Shown here piece by piece: positions 1 to 7,962 of a stretch of 32,180 nucleotides of DNA. Position 1 is the stretch's first letter, and the number at the start of each line of letters is the position of its first letter. Source of the stretch: Sedimentisphaerales bacterium (lineage in GTDB: Bacteria; Planctomycetota; Phycisphaerae; Sedimentisphaerales; Anaerohalosphaeraceae); the NCBI GenBank assembly GCA_016930745.1, contig JAFGGE010000189.1, positions 1 to 32,180 on the forward strand. The letters run 5' to 3'. The notes beneath the pieces are model-generated. The model searched no databases, was not told the origin of the DNA, and was given only the letters and a program-made list of their open reading frames with translations. The position numbers and the translations under genes are program-made.

Positions 1-1
1 C

Positions 2-1537
2 AATCCTGTCAAGTGGTTTTCCGAGAGCCATCCCATCCGGGTGGCCGATACGGAATTGAACAAGCACTTCGGCGGCACCTATATGGCCTATCTGGTTCTG
101 GAAGAGGATACCACAACGGGCGGCGATCTGATCAGCAAGTTGGAACCAGTTAAGAATCGACTGGACGCTATGGTGCAGGAAAACAAGGCCGATGTGCCGA
201 AACTGCCGGACATTGCGGTCCAGGCCAAAGAGATGCTGGTCGTTGACCCGGCTAAAGATACAGCGATGGAAGGGCTTTTGGATCGGCTGGCGAAACAGGC
301 CAATCACAAGATGGATACTTCCGAAGACCGTGACATCGGGGATGCATGGTTTGAGATTGCGAATTTCTTCGAATTGGAAAAGGAACGATTGCGTCCGTTC
401 AAACAACCGGAGGTCTTGGAGTATATCGACAAACTGGAAACCTACCTTATAAAGACGGATGTGGTAGGCAAGAGCAATTCGATTGCCGGGATCGTTAAAA
501 AGGTGCACCAGGAACTGATCGACGGAAAACCGGACAATTATCGTTTGCCCGAGAGCATGGAGATGGTGGCCGAATGTCTGATTCAATATCAGAGCAGCCA
601 TCGGCCGCAGGATTTGTGGCATTTTGTCCGGCAGGATTATTCGGCGGCCAATCTGTGGATTCAACTGACCAGCGGCGACAACAAGGATATGGAAACGGTG
701 GTCAAAGCGGTGGAGGAATTCTTCCTCAATAATCCCCCCCCCGTGCCGCTGGAACATCATTGGGCGGGGCTGACCTATATCAATATCATCTGGCAGAACA
801 AGATGGTCTGGGGCATGCTGCAGTCGTTCCTGGGCAGCTTTCTGATCGTTTTTATCATGATGACGATCCTGTTCCGCTCGCCCTTGTGGGGAATACTTTG
901 CATGGTTCCGTTAACCATTACGATTGTGATGATTTATGGCGTGATCGGGCTTATCGGCAAGGACTATGACATGCCGGTGGCGGTCCTCAGCGCCCTGACG
1001 CTGGGGATGGCGGTCGATTTTGCCATTCACTTCCTGGAACGGGCCAGGGCCATGTATGCCCAGGGCGGGTCATGGGAAAAGATCGCCGGGGAGATGTTCG
1101 GCGAGCCGGCGCGAGCGATCACACGGAATGTGCTGGTGATTGCCATCGGCTTTTTGCCTCTGCTGGCGGCTCCCCTGGTGCCGTATAAGACGGTAGGCAT
1201 CTTCCTGTGTGCGATTATGGCCCTGTCGGGGACGGTTACCCTTCTGGCATTGCCGGCCCTGCTGCGGCTGGGGGAAAAATGGCTTTTCAAACCGGCAAAG
1301 GTGCCTATATCGATGGGATGCAATTGCGGGTTCTGTCTTGTAATTTCGATGGCCTCCGTGATCCTGATAGCGCTGAATCTGCATCAATACTGGCATCTGG
1401 GAGCGACAAAACTGCTGCTTGTCAGTGCGGTGGTTATACCGTTCATGGCGATCGTTTGCGGACAGTTGTCAAGGCGTCGGGCCTGCCGTCGAAATGGGAG
1501 TCAGGTCGGAGATTCTAAAGAAAGGATCGGTTCATGA
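2..1537 (+). CDS. RND/MMPL-family exporter, C-terminal part (5' truncated by window edge)
   Basis: Inner-membrane proton-driven exporter of the RND superfamily. The frame is open from base 2 (13 codons before the first in-frame GTG at 41), so the gene starts outside the window. Counting from that GTG, residues 1-240 look like a periplasmic loop with a mainly helical insert. A helical bundle follows at about 258-277, 283-305, 312-331, 361-380 and 385-407. The RND signature GMAVDFAIHFLER lies at 322-334, matching the usual G-x-x-x-D-F/Y-x-x-H-F segment. After the last canonical helix there is a Cys-x-Cys-x-x-Cys cluster (C427, C429, C432), then two more hydrophobic segments (about 432-446 and 456-473) and a basic tail. 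An 83-base gap leads to a LolA-like gene and a barrel gene, a context known for RND systems that move lipids or hydrophobic compounds. The substrate cannot be read from the sequence. Confidence 0.9.
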   Translation, partial: NPVKWFSESHPIRVADTELNKHFGGTYMAYLVLEEDTTTGGDLISKLEPVKNRLDAMVQENKADVPKLPDIAVQAKEMLVVDPAKDTAMEGLLDRLAKQANHKMDTSEDRDIGDAWFEIANFFELEKERLRPFKQPEVLEYIDKLETYLIKTDVVGKSNSIAGIVKKVHQELIDGKPDNYRLPESMEMVAECLIQYQSSHRPQDLWHFVRQDYSAANLWIQLTSGDNKDMETVVKAVEEFFLNNPPPVPLEHHWAGLTYINIIWQNKMVWGMLQSFLGSFLIVFIMMTILFRSPLWGILCMVPLTITIVMIYGVIGLIGKDYDMPVAVLSALTLGMAVDFAIHFLERARAMYAQGGSWEKIAGEMFGEPARAITRNVLVIAIGFLPLLAAPLVPYKTVGIFLCAIMALSGTVTLLALPALLRLGEKWLFKPAKVPISMGCNCGFCLVISMASVILIALNLHQYWHLGATKLLLVSAVVIPFMAIVCGQLSRRRACRRNGSQVGDSKERIGS

Positions 1538-1620
1538 CGGCAGAACGATTATTGTGCGGAATCGCCGGGATATTTGTGCTTGGAACGTTAAAATAGACGC
1601 ACGAGAAAGGCAGGTGTGAT

Positions 1621-2421
1621 ATGAAGACGGTAATAGGGTGTGGTTTGGCGATATGGTTGGCGGGCTCGTTGACCTTGGCTGTCGATGAGCCGCTGACCGA
1701 TGTGCAGGAGATCGTATCCAAAGCCAATATCGTTGCTTATTATCAGGGCAATGACGGCAAGGCCAAGGTGCAGATGAAGATTACCGACAAGGGCGGTCAG
1801 GTCCGGGAACGGGAATTCATCATCCTTCGCAAGGACGATACGGACGGCGGCGACCAGAAGTATTTTGTGTATTTCCAGCTCCCCGCCGATGTGCGGCGAA
1901 TGACCTACCTTGTCCTGAAACATGCCCAGTTGGACAGGGACGATGACCGCTGGCTGTATATGCCGAGCCTGGACCTGGTCAAACGAATAGCCGCCGGCGA
2001 CAAACGGACCAGTTTTGTCGGCTCGAATTTTCTTTATGAGGACGTATCCGGTCGGAATCTGGCCGAGGATGTGCACGAGCTGACCGAAATGACGGAGCAG
2101 TATTACCTTGTAAAAAATACGCCCAAGAAACCGGACACGGTGGAATTCGGCTATTTTATCGTGGCCATCGATCGAAAAACCTTTGTGCCGATGAAAATGG
2201 AATTCTTCGATAAGAACGGCAAGCTGTATCGAACGATCGAGTCGAAAAAGGTGGAAACCATTCAGAATTTTGTTACCGTAACCGAATCGTTGGTGACGGA
2301 TCTGAATTCCGGCGGCAAGACGGAAATGAAATTCAGTGAAGTTAAATATAACCTTGGATTGAGTGACGAACTTTTTTCAGAACGTTATCTGCGCAGGCCC
2401 CCCAGGGAGGCAGTTCGATGA
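1621..2421 (+). CDS. LolA-like outer-membrane lipoprotein-sorting protein
   Basis: A 266-residue secreted protein with a clear signal peptide (residues 1 to about 20, ending LTLA). The body matches the LolA-like family often annotated as outer membrane lipoprotein-sorting protein. The diagnostic stretch is DDDRWLYMPSLDLVKRI followed by GSNFLYEDVSGR (about residues 103-142), within an antiparallel beta-sheet pattern. The start has a good purine-rich ribosome site (AGGCAGG) just upstream. The stop overlaps the next start (ATGA at 2418-2421), so translation is probably coupled to the barrel gene. By family knowledge such proteins bind lipid or acyl chains in the periplasm. Here it probably shuttles substrate between the upstream RND pump and the outer-membrane protein. 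It is not the canonical LolA, and no LolB, C, D or E gene is in view. Confidence 0.85.
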   Translation: MKTVIGCGLAIWLAGSLTLAVDEPLTDVQEIVSKANIVAYYQGNDGKAKVQMKITDKGGQVREREFIILRKDDTDGGDQKYFVYFQLPADVRRMTYLVLKHAQLDRDDDRWLYMPSLDLVKRIAAGDKRTSFVGSNFLYEDVSGRNLAEDVHELTEMTEQYYLVKNTPKKPDTVEFGYFIVAIDRKTFVPMKMEFFDKNGKLYRTIESKKVETIQNFVTVTESLVTDLNSGGKTEMKFSEVKYNLGLSDELFSERYLRRPPREAVR

Positions 2422-3746
2422 AAGAGCACACTTGGTTGGCGGCAGCAATTCTGGGATGCGTTGTCTTATCGAATGGTTCGATGGCTTGGGCTCAAGAAAA
2501 GGAAAATGCTTCTGAGTCTACCCAGGATTCAGGGAAACAGCGGCCTTTCTGGGACGCCCTGTTCGGCGAGCTGGACTATGATGTTCATGGCTTTTATGAA
2601 CTCCGTTCCGGCTGGCGCACCCGCAAAGATCCCTATGAGAAAGACATGTCGGTTATGGAAACCCGCTTGCAGGTGGATATTTCCGCCTATGCCGATTGGG
2701 CCGATTTCAAGATCAAGGGCGATCTCTTCGGCGATCTGGTGGAAGAACAAGGGGATTTTGACCTGCGGGAGGCGAATCTGTTTACGCGCCCGACAGATAA
2801 CACCGATTTGAAGATCGGACGCCAGATTCTGACCTGGGGGACAGGAGACCTGCTCTTTATCAATGATCTGTTTCCCAAGGACTGGCAGTCTTTTTTTATC
2901 GGGCGGGATACCGAATATCTCAAGGCGCCCTCGGATGCGGGCAAACTGAGCTATTTCAACGAGAATTGGATGAACGTGGACCTTGTGTATACCCCCCGGT
3001 TCGACTCGGATCGGCATATTACCGGGGAACGAATTTCCTACTGGAACGGCAATCTCGGAAGGATCGCCGGGCAGGATGCCGTGGTTCATACCGACAAGCC
3101 GGATCGATGGTTTCAGGATGATGAGTTGGCGGTGCGGCTGTATAAGAATATCGAGAATATTGAACTGGCCTTCTATGGATACTGGGGTTTCTGGAAGAGC
3201 CCGGGCGGACAAACGGCCGGGGGGGCGGCCCTGTTTCCCGATCTGAATGTGTATGGCGCTTCGTTACGCAGCGCGATTGGAAAAGGAATCGGCAATGTGG
3301 AGGTAGGATATTACGAATCGGCGGATGACAGGAGCGGTACGAATCCATGGATCAACAACAGCGAAATGCGTTTTCTGGTAGGATATACCCAGGAAGTGGC
3401 CAAGGACTTTACCGCCGCGGTTCAGTATTATCTGGAATATATGATGGATTATTCCCAGTATAGAGACAACCTTTTGGGCGGGCCGGCTCGGGATCGGGAT
3501 CGTCACCTGACAACGCTTCGTCTGACCAAGCTTTTGATGAACCAGAACCTTCGTCTATCCCTGTTCACCTATTACAGCCCTTCGGATGAGGATGTCTATA
3601 TACGGCCCAATCTCAATTATAAGGCCACCGACAACCTGGCGCTGGAATTGGGGGCCAATGTGTTCTTCGGAGACGAGCCACATACGTTTTTCGGACAGTT
3701 CGAGAACAATACAAACATCTATACGGCTGTTCGTTACAGCTTTTAA
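2418..3746 (+). CDS. Outer-membrane beta-barrel protein of the RND/LolA-like cassette
   Basis: A 442-residue protein with a signal peptide (about 1-25, ending MAWA). The rest alternates polar and hydrophobic residues, typical of transmembrane beta strands. The last residue is phenylalanine (VRYSF), the C-terminal signature read by the BAM assembly machinery. The segment GRQILTWGTGDLLFINDLFPKDW (about 133-155; only its character is cited) is typical of porin-like barrels annotated as DUF1302-like or alginate-export-like. The family name is my inference; the barrel nature is well supported. It overlaps the LolA-like gene by four bases and ends the cassette. No specific substrate can be named. 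Confidence 0.8.
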   Translation: MKEHTWLAAAILGCVVLSNGSMAWAQEKENASESTQDSGKQRPFWDALFGELDYDVHGFYELRSGWRTRKDPYEKDMSVMETRLQVDISAYADWADFKIKGDLFGDLVEEQGDFDLREANLFTRPTDNTDLKIGRQILTWGTGDLLFINDLFPKDWQSFFIGRDTEYLKAPSDAGKLSYFNENWMNVDLVYTPRFDSDRHITGERISYWNGNLGRIAGQDAVVHTDKPDRWFQDDELAVRLYKNIENIELAFYGYWGFWKSPGGQTAGGAALFPDLNVYGASLRSAIGKGIGNVEVGYYESADDRSGTNPWINNSEMRFLVGYTQEVAKDFTAAVQYYLEYMMDYSQYRDNLLGGPARDRDRHLTTLRLTKLLMNQNLRLSLFTYYSPSDEDVYIRPNLNYKATDNLALELGANVFFGDEPHTFFGQFENNTNIYTAVRYSF

Positions 3747-3783
3747 GGAAACAGAAAAGTGTTCTCTCCAAGGGAAGGATCTC

Positions 3784-3811
3784 TTGACGTTTGATAGGCA
3801 GGTCGTATAAT
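3784..3811 (+). promoter_or_regulatory. Sigma-70-type promoter for the DEAD-box helicase
   Basis: TTGACG (3784-3789), a 16-base spacer and a perfect TATAAT (3806-3811). Transcription should start near 3818, giving a leader of about 40 bases before the ATG at 3859. It lies in the 112-base gap after the barrel gene and separates the helicase-gmhA unit from the exporter cassette. Confidence 0.8.
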
Positions 3812-3858
3812 ACCGCCTTTTATGAGCGATTGACTCAGGAAGGAACACGGCGAAGGAC

Positions 3859-5094
3859 ATGAAGATAGCGGATTTGGATTTGCGGCCGGAGATTTTGCGG
3901 GCCCTGGAGGAAAAAGGCTATACCGACCTGACACCCGTGCAGGAATTAACCCTTCCTCATGTATTGAGCGGGCGCGATTTAATCGCCCGGGCCGAGACCG
4001 GTTCGGGCAAGACCGCCGCCTGTGGGATTCCCCTGGTGCAGACTACCGATCCGAATCTGGATGCGGTGCAGGGCTTGATTCTGGTTCCCACGCGGGAGCT
4101 GGCCCTGCAGTATGTCAGTGAAATATCCTCCATCGCCAAGTACTCCGGGGTGGTTCCCTTTGCCGTATACGGCGGTTTCAGCATGCAAATCCAGAAAGGA
4201 AAGCTGGCCCACAAAGTCCACATTCTGGTAGCGACTCCGGGGCGGCTGATTGACCTGTTGTATAACAGCCCCCTGCGGCTTTCGGAGGTGCGCACCTTTG
4301 TGCTGGATGAAGCCGATGAGATGCTGGATATGGGTTTCACCGAAGCGGTCGATTTTGTCGAATCATGCCTGATCCATGAGCACCAGACGCTGCTGTTCAG
4401 CGCGACGATGCCGGAGGAGATCAAGCGGATCGCCGCCAAATATCTCCATGATCCGGTCTATGTTGAATTGAATGTGCAGCAGATCGCCCCGGAGAACCTG
4501 GAGCACTGTTTCTATCAGACTTCCCCCAGAACCCATCAGACGGATTTCCTTGGCTATCTGACCGAACAGGAGCCGACCCAGGCCATCGTCTTCTGCAATT
4601 CCCGTCACGGGGCGGATAAGTTGTATAGCCAATTGAAAAACAAGCTGAAATCGGTGGAAATCATCCATGGGGGTCTGGATCAATCCCGGCGCACCAGTCT
4701 GTTTCGCCGTTTTCGAAACAAGCAGATCCATATCATGATTGCCACGGATGTGGCGGGCCGGGGATTGGATTTCAGTCATGTTTCCCATGTGATCAATTAC
4801 GATTTTCCAGTCAATGCGGAAATCTATACGCATCGTACGGGAAGAACGGCCCGAATGGGACGAAAGGGGACGGCGGTCACGTTTTACACCCATCGAAACC
4901 TGCGGGATCTGAAACGGTTGATTCATCAGAACCATGTCCAGCCCCACTGGCTGGGCGAGGCGCCCAATCTGGACCAGATTATTTCCCGTAAACAAGGGCG
5001 AGGGCCGAATAAAGGGCGAAAAAAAGGTTCCTCCGGGAAGCGTTCCAGAGGTCGCTCGGAATCTTCGGGAAAACATTCGCAGAAACATTCGTAA
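3859..5094 (+). CDS. DEAD-box ATP-dependent RNA helicase
   Basis: A 411-residue RNA helicase with the full DEAD-box motif set in order: Q motif (LTPVQ, 24-28), motif I AETGSGKT (45-52), Ia PTREL (77-81), Ib TPGR (126-129), motif II DEAD (150-153), motif III SAT (181-183), then in the second RecA domain the IVFCNS segment, ATDVAGRGLDF (motif V) and HRTGRTARMGR (motif VI). A basic, Ser/Arg/Lys-rich tail of about 40 residues follows, probably for RNA binding, as in RhlE and CshA types. It unwinds short RNA duplexes in ribosome assembly or mRNA decay; which one cannot be said. A strong promoter lies just upstream, and gmhA follows after 17 bases, so the two are probably co-transcribed. Subfamily assignment is left open. 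Confidence 0.95.
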   Translation: MKIADLDLRPEILRALEEKGYTDLTPVQELTLPHVLSGRDLIARAETGSGKTAACGIPLVQTTDPNLDAVQGLILVPTRELALQYVSEISSIAKYSGVVPFAVYGGFSMQIQKGKLAHKVHILVATPGRLIDLLYNSPLRLSEVRTFVLDEADEMLDMGFTEAVDFVESCLIHEHQTLLFSATMPEEIKRIAAKYLHDPVYVELNVQQIAPENLEHCFYQTSPRTHQTDFLGYLTEQEPTQAIVFCNSRHGADKLYSQLKNKLKSVEIIHGGLDQSRRTSLFRRFRNKQIHIMIATDVAGRGLDFSHVSHVINYDFPVNAEIYTHRTGRTARMGRKGTAVTFYTHRNLRDLKRLIHQNHVQPHWLGEAPNLDQIISRKQGRGPNKGRKKGSSGKRSRGRSESSGKHSQKHS

Positions 5095-5111
5095 GCCTTA
5101 TAGGGACGGAC

Positions 5112-5687
5112 ATGAAGCATCTGGTTGCCGATACGATAGCCACCCATGCCCGGCTGGTGGCCGAACTGGAACAGCGCCAGGTGGATATTCTGTTGGCGGC
5201 GGCCCGAATGGTTGTGGACTGTATTCGTTCGGGGGGGAAAGTGCTGGTGTGCGGCAACGGAGGTTCGGCCGGCGATGCGCAGCATGTGGCCGGCGAATTA
5301 ATGGGGCGGTTTTTGCGGGAAAGAAGGGCGTTTCCGGTCCTGGCCCTGACGGCCGACACGGTGGTTCTCACGGCCGTGTCCAACGATTACAGCTTCGAGA
5401 GCGTTTTCGTGCGTCAGGTGGAGGGCCTGCTTCGCCCCGGAGACGTGTTGTGGGCTTTTTCCACCAGCGGTTCGTCGCCGAATGTCCTGATCGCCGCCGA
5501 ACGCGCCAAACAGATGGGGGGCAAGATCCTGGCCTTCACCGGCAGGCCGCAAAGCAAACTCGAGCGGCTTTCCGATGTATGTCTGCCGGTCAATGCGCCC
5601 GGTTCGGCGCCGGCCCAGGAGGTGCACCAGCTTGCCTATCATATAATCTGCCGGCTGGTCGAGCAGGACCTTTGCGAAGGGCAATAA
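5112..5687 (+). CDS. gmhA: D-sedoheptulose-7-phosphate isomerase (phosphoheptose isomerase)
   Basis: A 191-residue single SIS-domain protein of normal GmhA length. It converts sedoheptulose 7-phosphate to D-glycero-D-manno-heptose 7-phosphate, the first step to ADP-heptose for LPS core or other heptose glycans. The phosphate-binding CGNGGSAGDAQH motif is at 47-58 and a second serine loop STSGSSPN at 117-124. H58 and E62 have the spacing of H61/E65 in the E. coli enzyme, and Q169 and H177 that of Q172/H180. It starts 17 bases after the helicase gene. Its stop lies inside a hairpin shared with the convergent pseudopilin gene. No other heptose genes are in the window. Confidence 0.9.
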   Translation: MKHLVADTIATHARLVAELEQRQVDILLAAARMVVDCIRSGGKVLVCGNGGSAGDAQHVAGELMGRFLRERRAFPVLALTADTVVLTAVSNDYSFESVFVRQVEGLLRPGDVLWAFSTSGSSPNVLIAAERAKQMGGKILAFTGRPQSKLERLSDVCLPVNAPGSAPAQEVHQLAYHIICRLVEQDLCEGQ

Positions 5688-5702
5688 GAATGCTTCTTAT
5701 TG
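5682..5702. terminator. Shared hairpin between convergent gmhA and pilus operon
   Basis: A perfect inverted repeat: CAATAAGAA (5682-5690), loop TGC, TTCTTATTG (5694-5702). Nine base pairs with a 3-base loop. The TAA stops of gmhA (5685-5687) and of the convergent pseudopilin gene (complement of 5697-5699) both lie in the stem. The symmetry suits a bidirectional terminator. The stem is AT-rich and lacks a long T-run, so its strength is doubtful. Confidence 0.5.
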
Positions 5703-6242
5703 AACCGTTCGTACGACGGCAGCCGTATGGATCGTCTTGTTGAATTGGCCCAGATCGTCGGTGACCGTCATCCCAATTCGCACATTCCGTACATTGGAGC
5801 CGGCGACAGCGCGATCGAAGGTCATATTTGTGACATTCTGACAGAGTCGATAGTTGCCGGCGCTGGGGCCGGTATTGATGATCATATACAAGGTATTGTC
5901 GGCCAGGCCGGCGTTGTACGAAGCGGCGGCGCTGGTATTATAATGATAGGTAATATCCGTGCCGTCCGTCCGAAACAGACTGCATTGGCGGTTGTCGATG
6001 TCGCCTGTGACGCCGCCGTCGATCTGGGCGACGCCCTGCGCAGTCCGGATATCGGAAGTTATGCGCAAAAGGGCCTGTCGGGCCTTGTTCAGGGCTTCGT
6101 ACATGGCCTCATTCTCGGCGTAATTAGTTGCTGAGGCCGAAAAAGCCAGTCCCACGGCCGTCATCAGAATGGCCAGAATGACCAGAGAGATAATCACTTC
6201 AATCAGAGTAAAACCCTTGGATTGACTTTGTTTGGATTTCAT
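5697..6242 (-). CDS. Minor pseudopilin, GspJ/PilW-like
   Basis: A 181-residue protein with a type IV prepilin leader: short basic N terminus, cleavage after G10, then FTLIE with the conserved Glu5 (E15 of the precursor) and a hydrophobic helix of about 20 residues. The remainder is a beta-rich globular domain without recognisable catalytic residues. The helix followed by a long charged segment (NKARQALLRITSDIRTA) resembles GspJ or PilW-type minor pseudopilins. The subclass is inference. The ribosome site is GGGGAGGG. It is the last gene of the pilus operon, 18 bases after another pseudopilin, and probably sits at the pilus tip or initiation complex. Confidence 0.8.
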   Translation of the reverse strand: MKSKQSQSKGFTLIEVIISLVILAILMTAVGLAFSASATNYAENEAMYEALNKARQALLRITSDIRTAQGVAQIDGGVTGDIDNRQCSLFRTDGTDITYHYNTSAAASYNAGLADNTLYMIINTGPSAGNYRLCQNVTNMTFDRAVAGSNVRNVRIGMTVTDDLGQFNKTIHTAAVVRTVQ

Positions 6243-6260
6243 GGCGTTGCCCTCCCCTGG

Positions 6261-6761
6261 TTACAGCCGTACCCGAATCCAGTTGCAGGAACTGAGCACC
6301 TGGCCGTTCATGAGAATATCAACCCGGACACGAACAAAATCGCTGGAATGGTCGGCCACCACACTGGTCAGATTATTGATACTGACATTTTCGACGGTTA
6401 TACGCTGGCTGAATCCCGCAAAATCGGCCAGGGACGCTCGGCTGATATCCACAGGGGGCGAAAAGACGGCGCCGTCAAAGTCGTCCAGGTCGTCATAGGC
6501 GGCCAGGCTTGCCTCTTCGGATCCGAACGTGGCGGTTCCCGATTGAGGATCGATCACAGGAAGCGAAGCGGTCATCTCCCGAATCTGTTCAATCAGAAAT
6601 TCAGCCGTCGATAAATCAATTCCCACCCCGTTGGCGCGGGAAAAGGCGGCGTTGCTGGCGACAATCGCAGCGATGGTCAGCCCGATGATCATCATGGCGA
6701 TAATGCCTTCGATCAGCGTAAAACCGCCGGCGCGATTCCGATGTCGTATTCCGGTTTTCAT
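6261..6761 (-). CDS. Minor pseudopilin, GspI/PilV-like
   Basis: A 166-residue prepilin-like protein. The leader is basic (RHRNRAG), with cleavage after G13 before FTLIEG; E18 is the Glu5 equivalent. A hydrophobic helix (IIAMMIIGLTIAAIVAS) is followed by an acidic globular domain. The short length and the position beside a GspJ-like gene suggest a GspI or PilV role, but sequence alone cannot separate these. The ribosome site AAGGAAG is well placed. It lies 16 bases downstream of pilC/gspF in the same operon. Confidence 0.78.
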   Translation of the reverse strand: MKTGIRHRNRAGGFTLIEGIIAMMIIGLTIAAIVASNAAFSRANGVGIDLSTAEFLIEQIREMTASLPVIDPQSGTATFGSEEASLAAYDDLDDFDGAVFSPPVDISRASLADFAGFSQRITVENVSINNLTSVVADHSSDFVRVRVDILMNGQVLSSCNWIRVRL

Positions 6762-6777
6762 ATATCTTCCTTTTCCA

Positions 6778-7935
6778 TTAGTGCCCGGTAGCCAGGCTGG
6801 ACATCTTGAAGATGGGCAGGATAATGCTCATGGCGATGAAACCGACCAAAACGCCCATGACGACGATCATCAGAGGCTCGATCATTGAGGTGACCGCCTT
6901 GATTACGGTCTTCAGTTCGCGGGCGTAAAATTCCGAGATATCCCGCAGCACATCGGCCAGGGTGCCCGATTCCTCGCCGCTGCTGATCATCTGGACTACG
7001 CTGGGGGGCATCAGTTCGTAGCTGGACAGGCTGGGCGCGATTTTCTTGCCCTGTCGAACCTCTTCATGCACTCCCTTCCACATGCGTTCATACAGCAGGT
7101 TGCCGCAGATTCGTGCGGTGATGGCGATCGTGTCCAGAATAGGCACGCCGGCGTTGGTCAGTACGCCCATGGTATGCAGACCGCGGGTGATGTACAGGCA
7201 GCGGCAAACCGTCTTGATCAGGGGGATGCGCAGTTTGGTGCGGTCCCACCACTCGTGTCCGAAGGGGGTGCGCGTAAAGTACCAGAATGCTCCGCCCAGG
7301 GCGATGATGCCGGGAAATACGAAAAACCAGTAATCATGCATGAAGCCGCTGACGGCCATAATAATTTTCGTGGGAGCGGGCAGCAGGTGTTCTTTTCCGG
7401 CAAAGACCTTTAAAAAGCGGGGCAGCACGAAAACCAGCAGAAACGTGGTGGCCGATACCGCCATAACGGCGATAATCATGGGATACACCATGGCGCTGAT
7501 CACATTCGACCGGGTTTCGGCTTCCTGATCGAGATATTCGACCAGTTGCTGGAGCATGGTGCTCAGGGAGCCGCTCAGTTCCGCCGCGGCCACCATATTG
7601 ATGTAGAGATCGCTGAAAATATCGGAATGTTCCGCCAAAGCCTGGGAAAAGCTTTCGCCGCTTTCAATCCGGTTTTTCAGATCCAGCAGAACCGACTTCC
7701 ACTTTTTTTTCTGGACCTGATCGGCGATCGACTCGAAGGCATCCTGCAGACTGATGCCGGCCCGGACCATGACGGCCATCTGGTTGGTGAAGTTCAGGAT
7801 ATCTTTGCGGCTGGGTCCTGATTCGATGCTGAACTTGAGGATTTTCTCCAGAGGGCTCTGTTCGGGCCGCGAAGAACCGCTTTGCGATTCGGACGATTGT
7901 TCGGATTGGGCTATCGTTCGTTCCAAGAGCGACAT
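6778..7935 (-). CDS. pilC: Type IV pilus / type II secretion inner-membrane platform protein (PilC/GspF)
   Basis: A 385-residue polytopic protein with the two-repeat GspF fold. Repeat 1 starts around residue 45 (FTNQMAVMVRAGISLQDAF) and repeat 2 around 250 (RGLHTMGVLTNAGVPILDTI). Each carries the conserved L-x-x-L/M-x-x-AG-x-x-x-x-x-A/T signature. Membrane segments lie at about 165-185, 210-235 and 355-380. It forms the platform that couples the PilB and PilT motors to pilin polymerisation. It starts 27 bases after pilT with a clear AAGGAGA ribosome site. PilC versus GspF is decided by the adjacent pilT and the M-N-O genes, which point to a pilus. Confidence 0.9.
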   Translation of the reverse strand: MSLLERTIAQSEQSSESQSGSSRPEQSPLEKILKFSIESGPSRKDILNFTNQMAVMVRAGISLQDAFESIADQVQKKKWKSVLLDLKNRIESGESFSQALAEHSDIFSDLYINMVAAAELSGSLSTMLQQLVEYLDQEAETRSNVISAMVYPMIIAVMAVSATTFLLVFVLPRFLKVFAGKEHLLPAPTKIIMAVSGFMHDYWFFVFPGIIALGGAFWYFTRTPFGHEWWDRTKLRIPLIKTVCRCLYITRGLHTMGVLTNAGVPILDTIAITARICGNLLYERMWKGVHEEVRQGKKIAPSLSSYELMPPSVVQMISSGEESGTLADVLRDISEFYARELKTVIKAVTSMIEPLMIVVMGVLVGFIAMSIILPIFKMSSLATGH

Positions 7936-7962
7936 CGGATCGTCTCCTTTGTAGGCCTGGGA

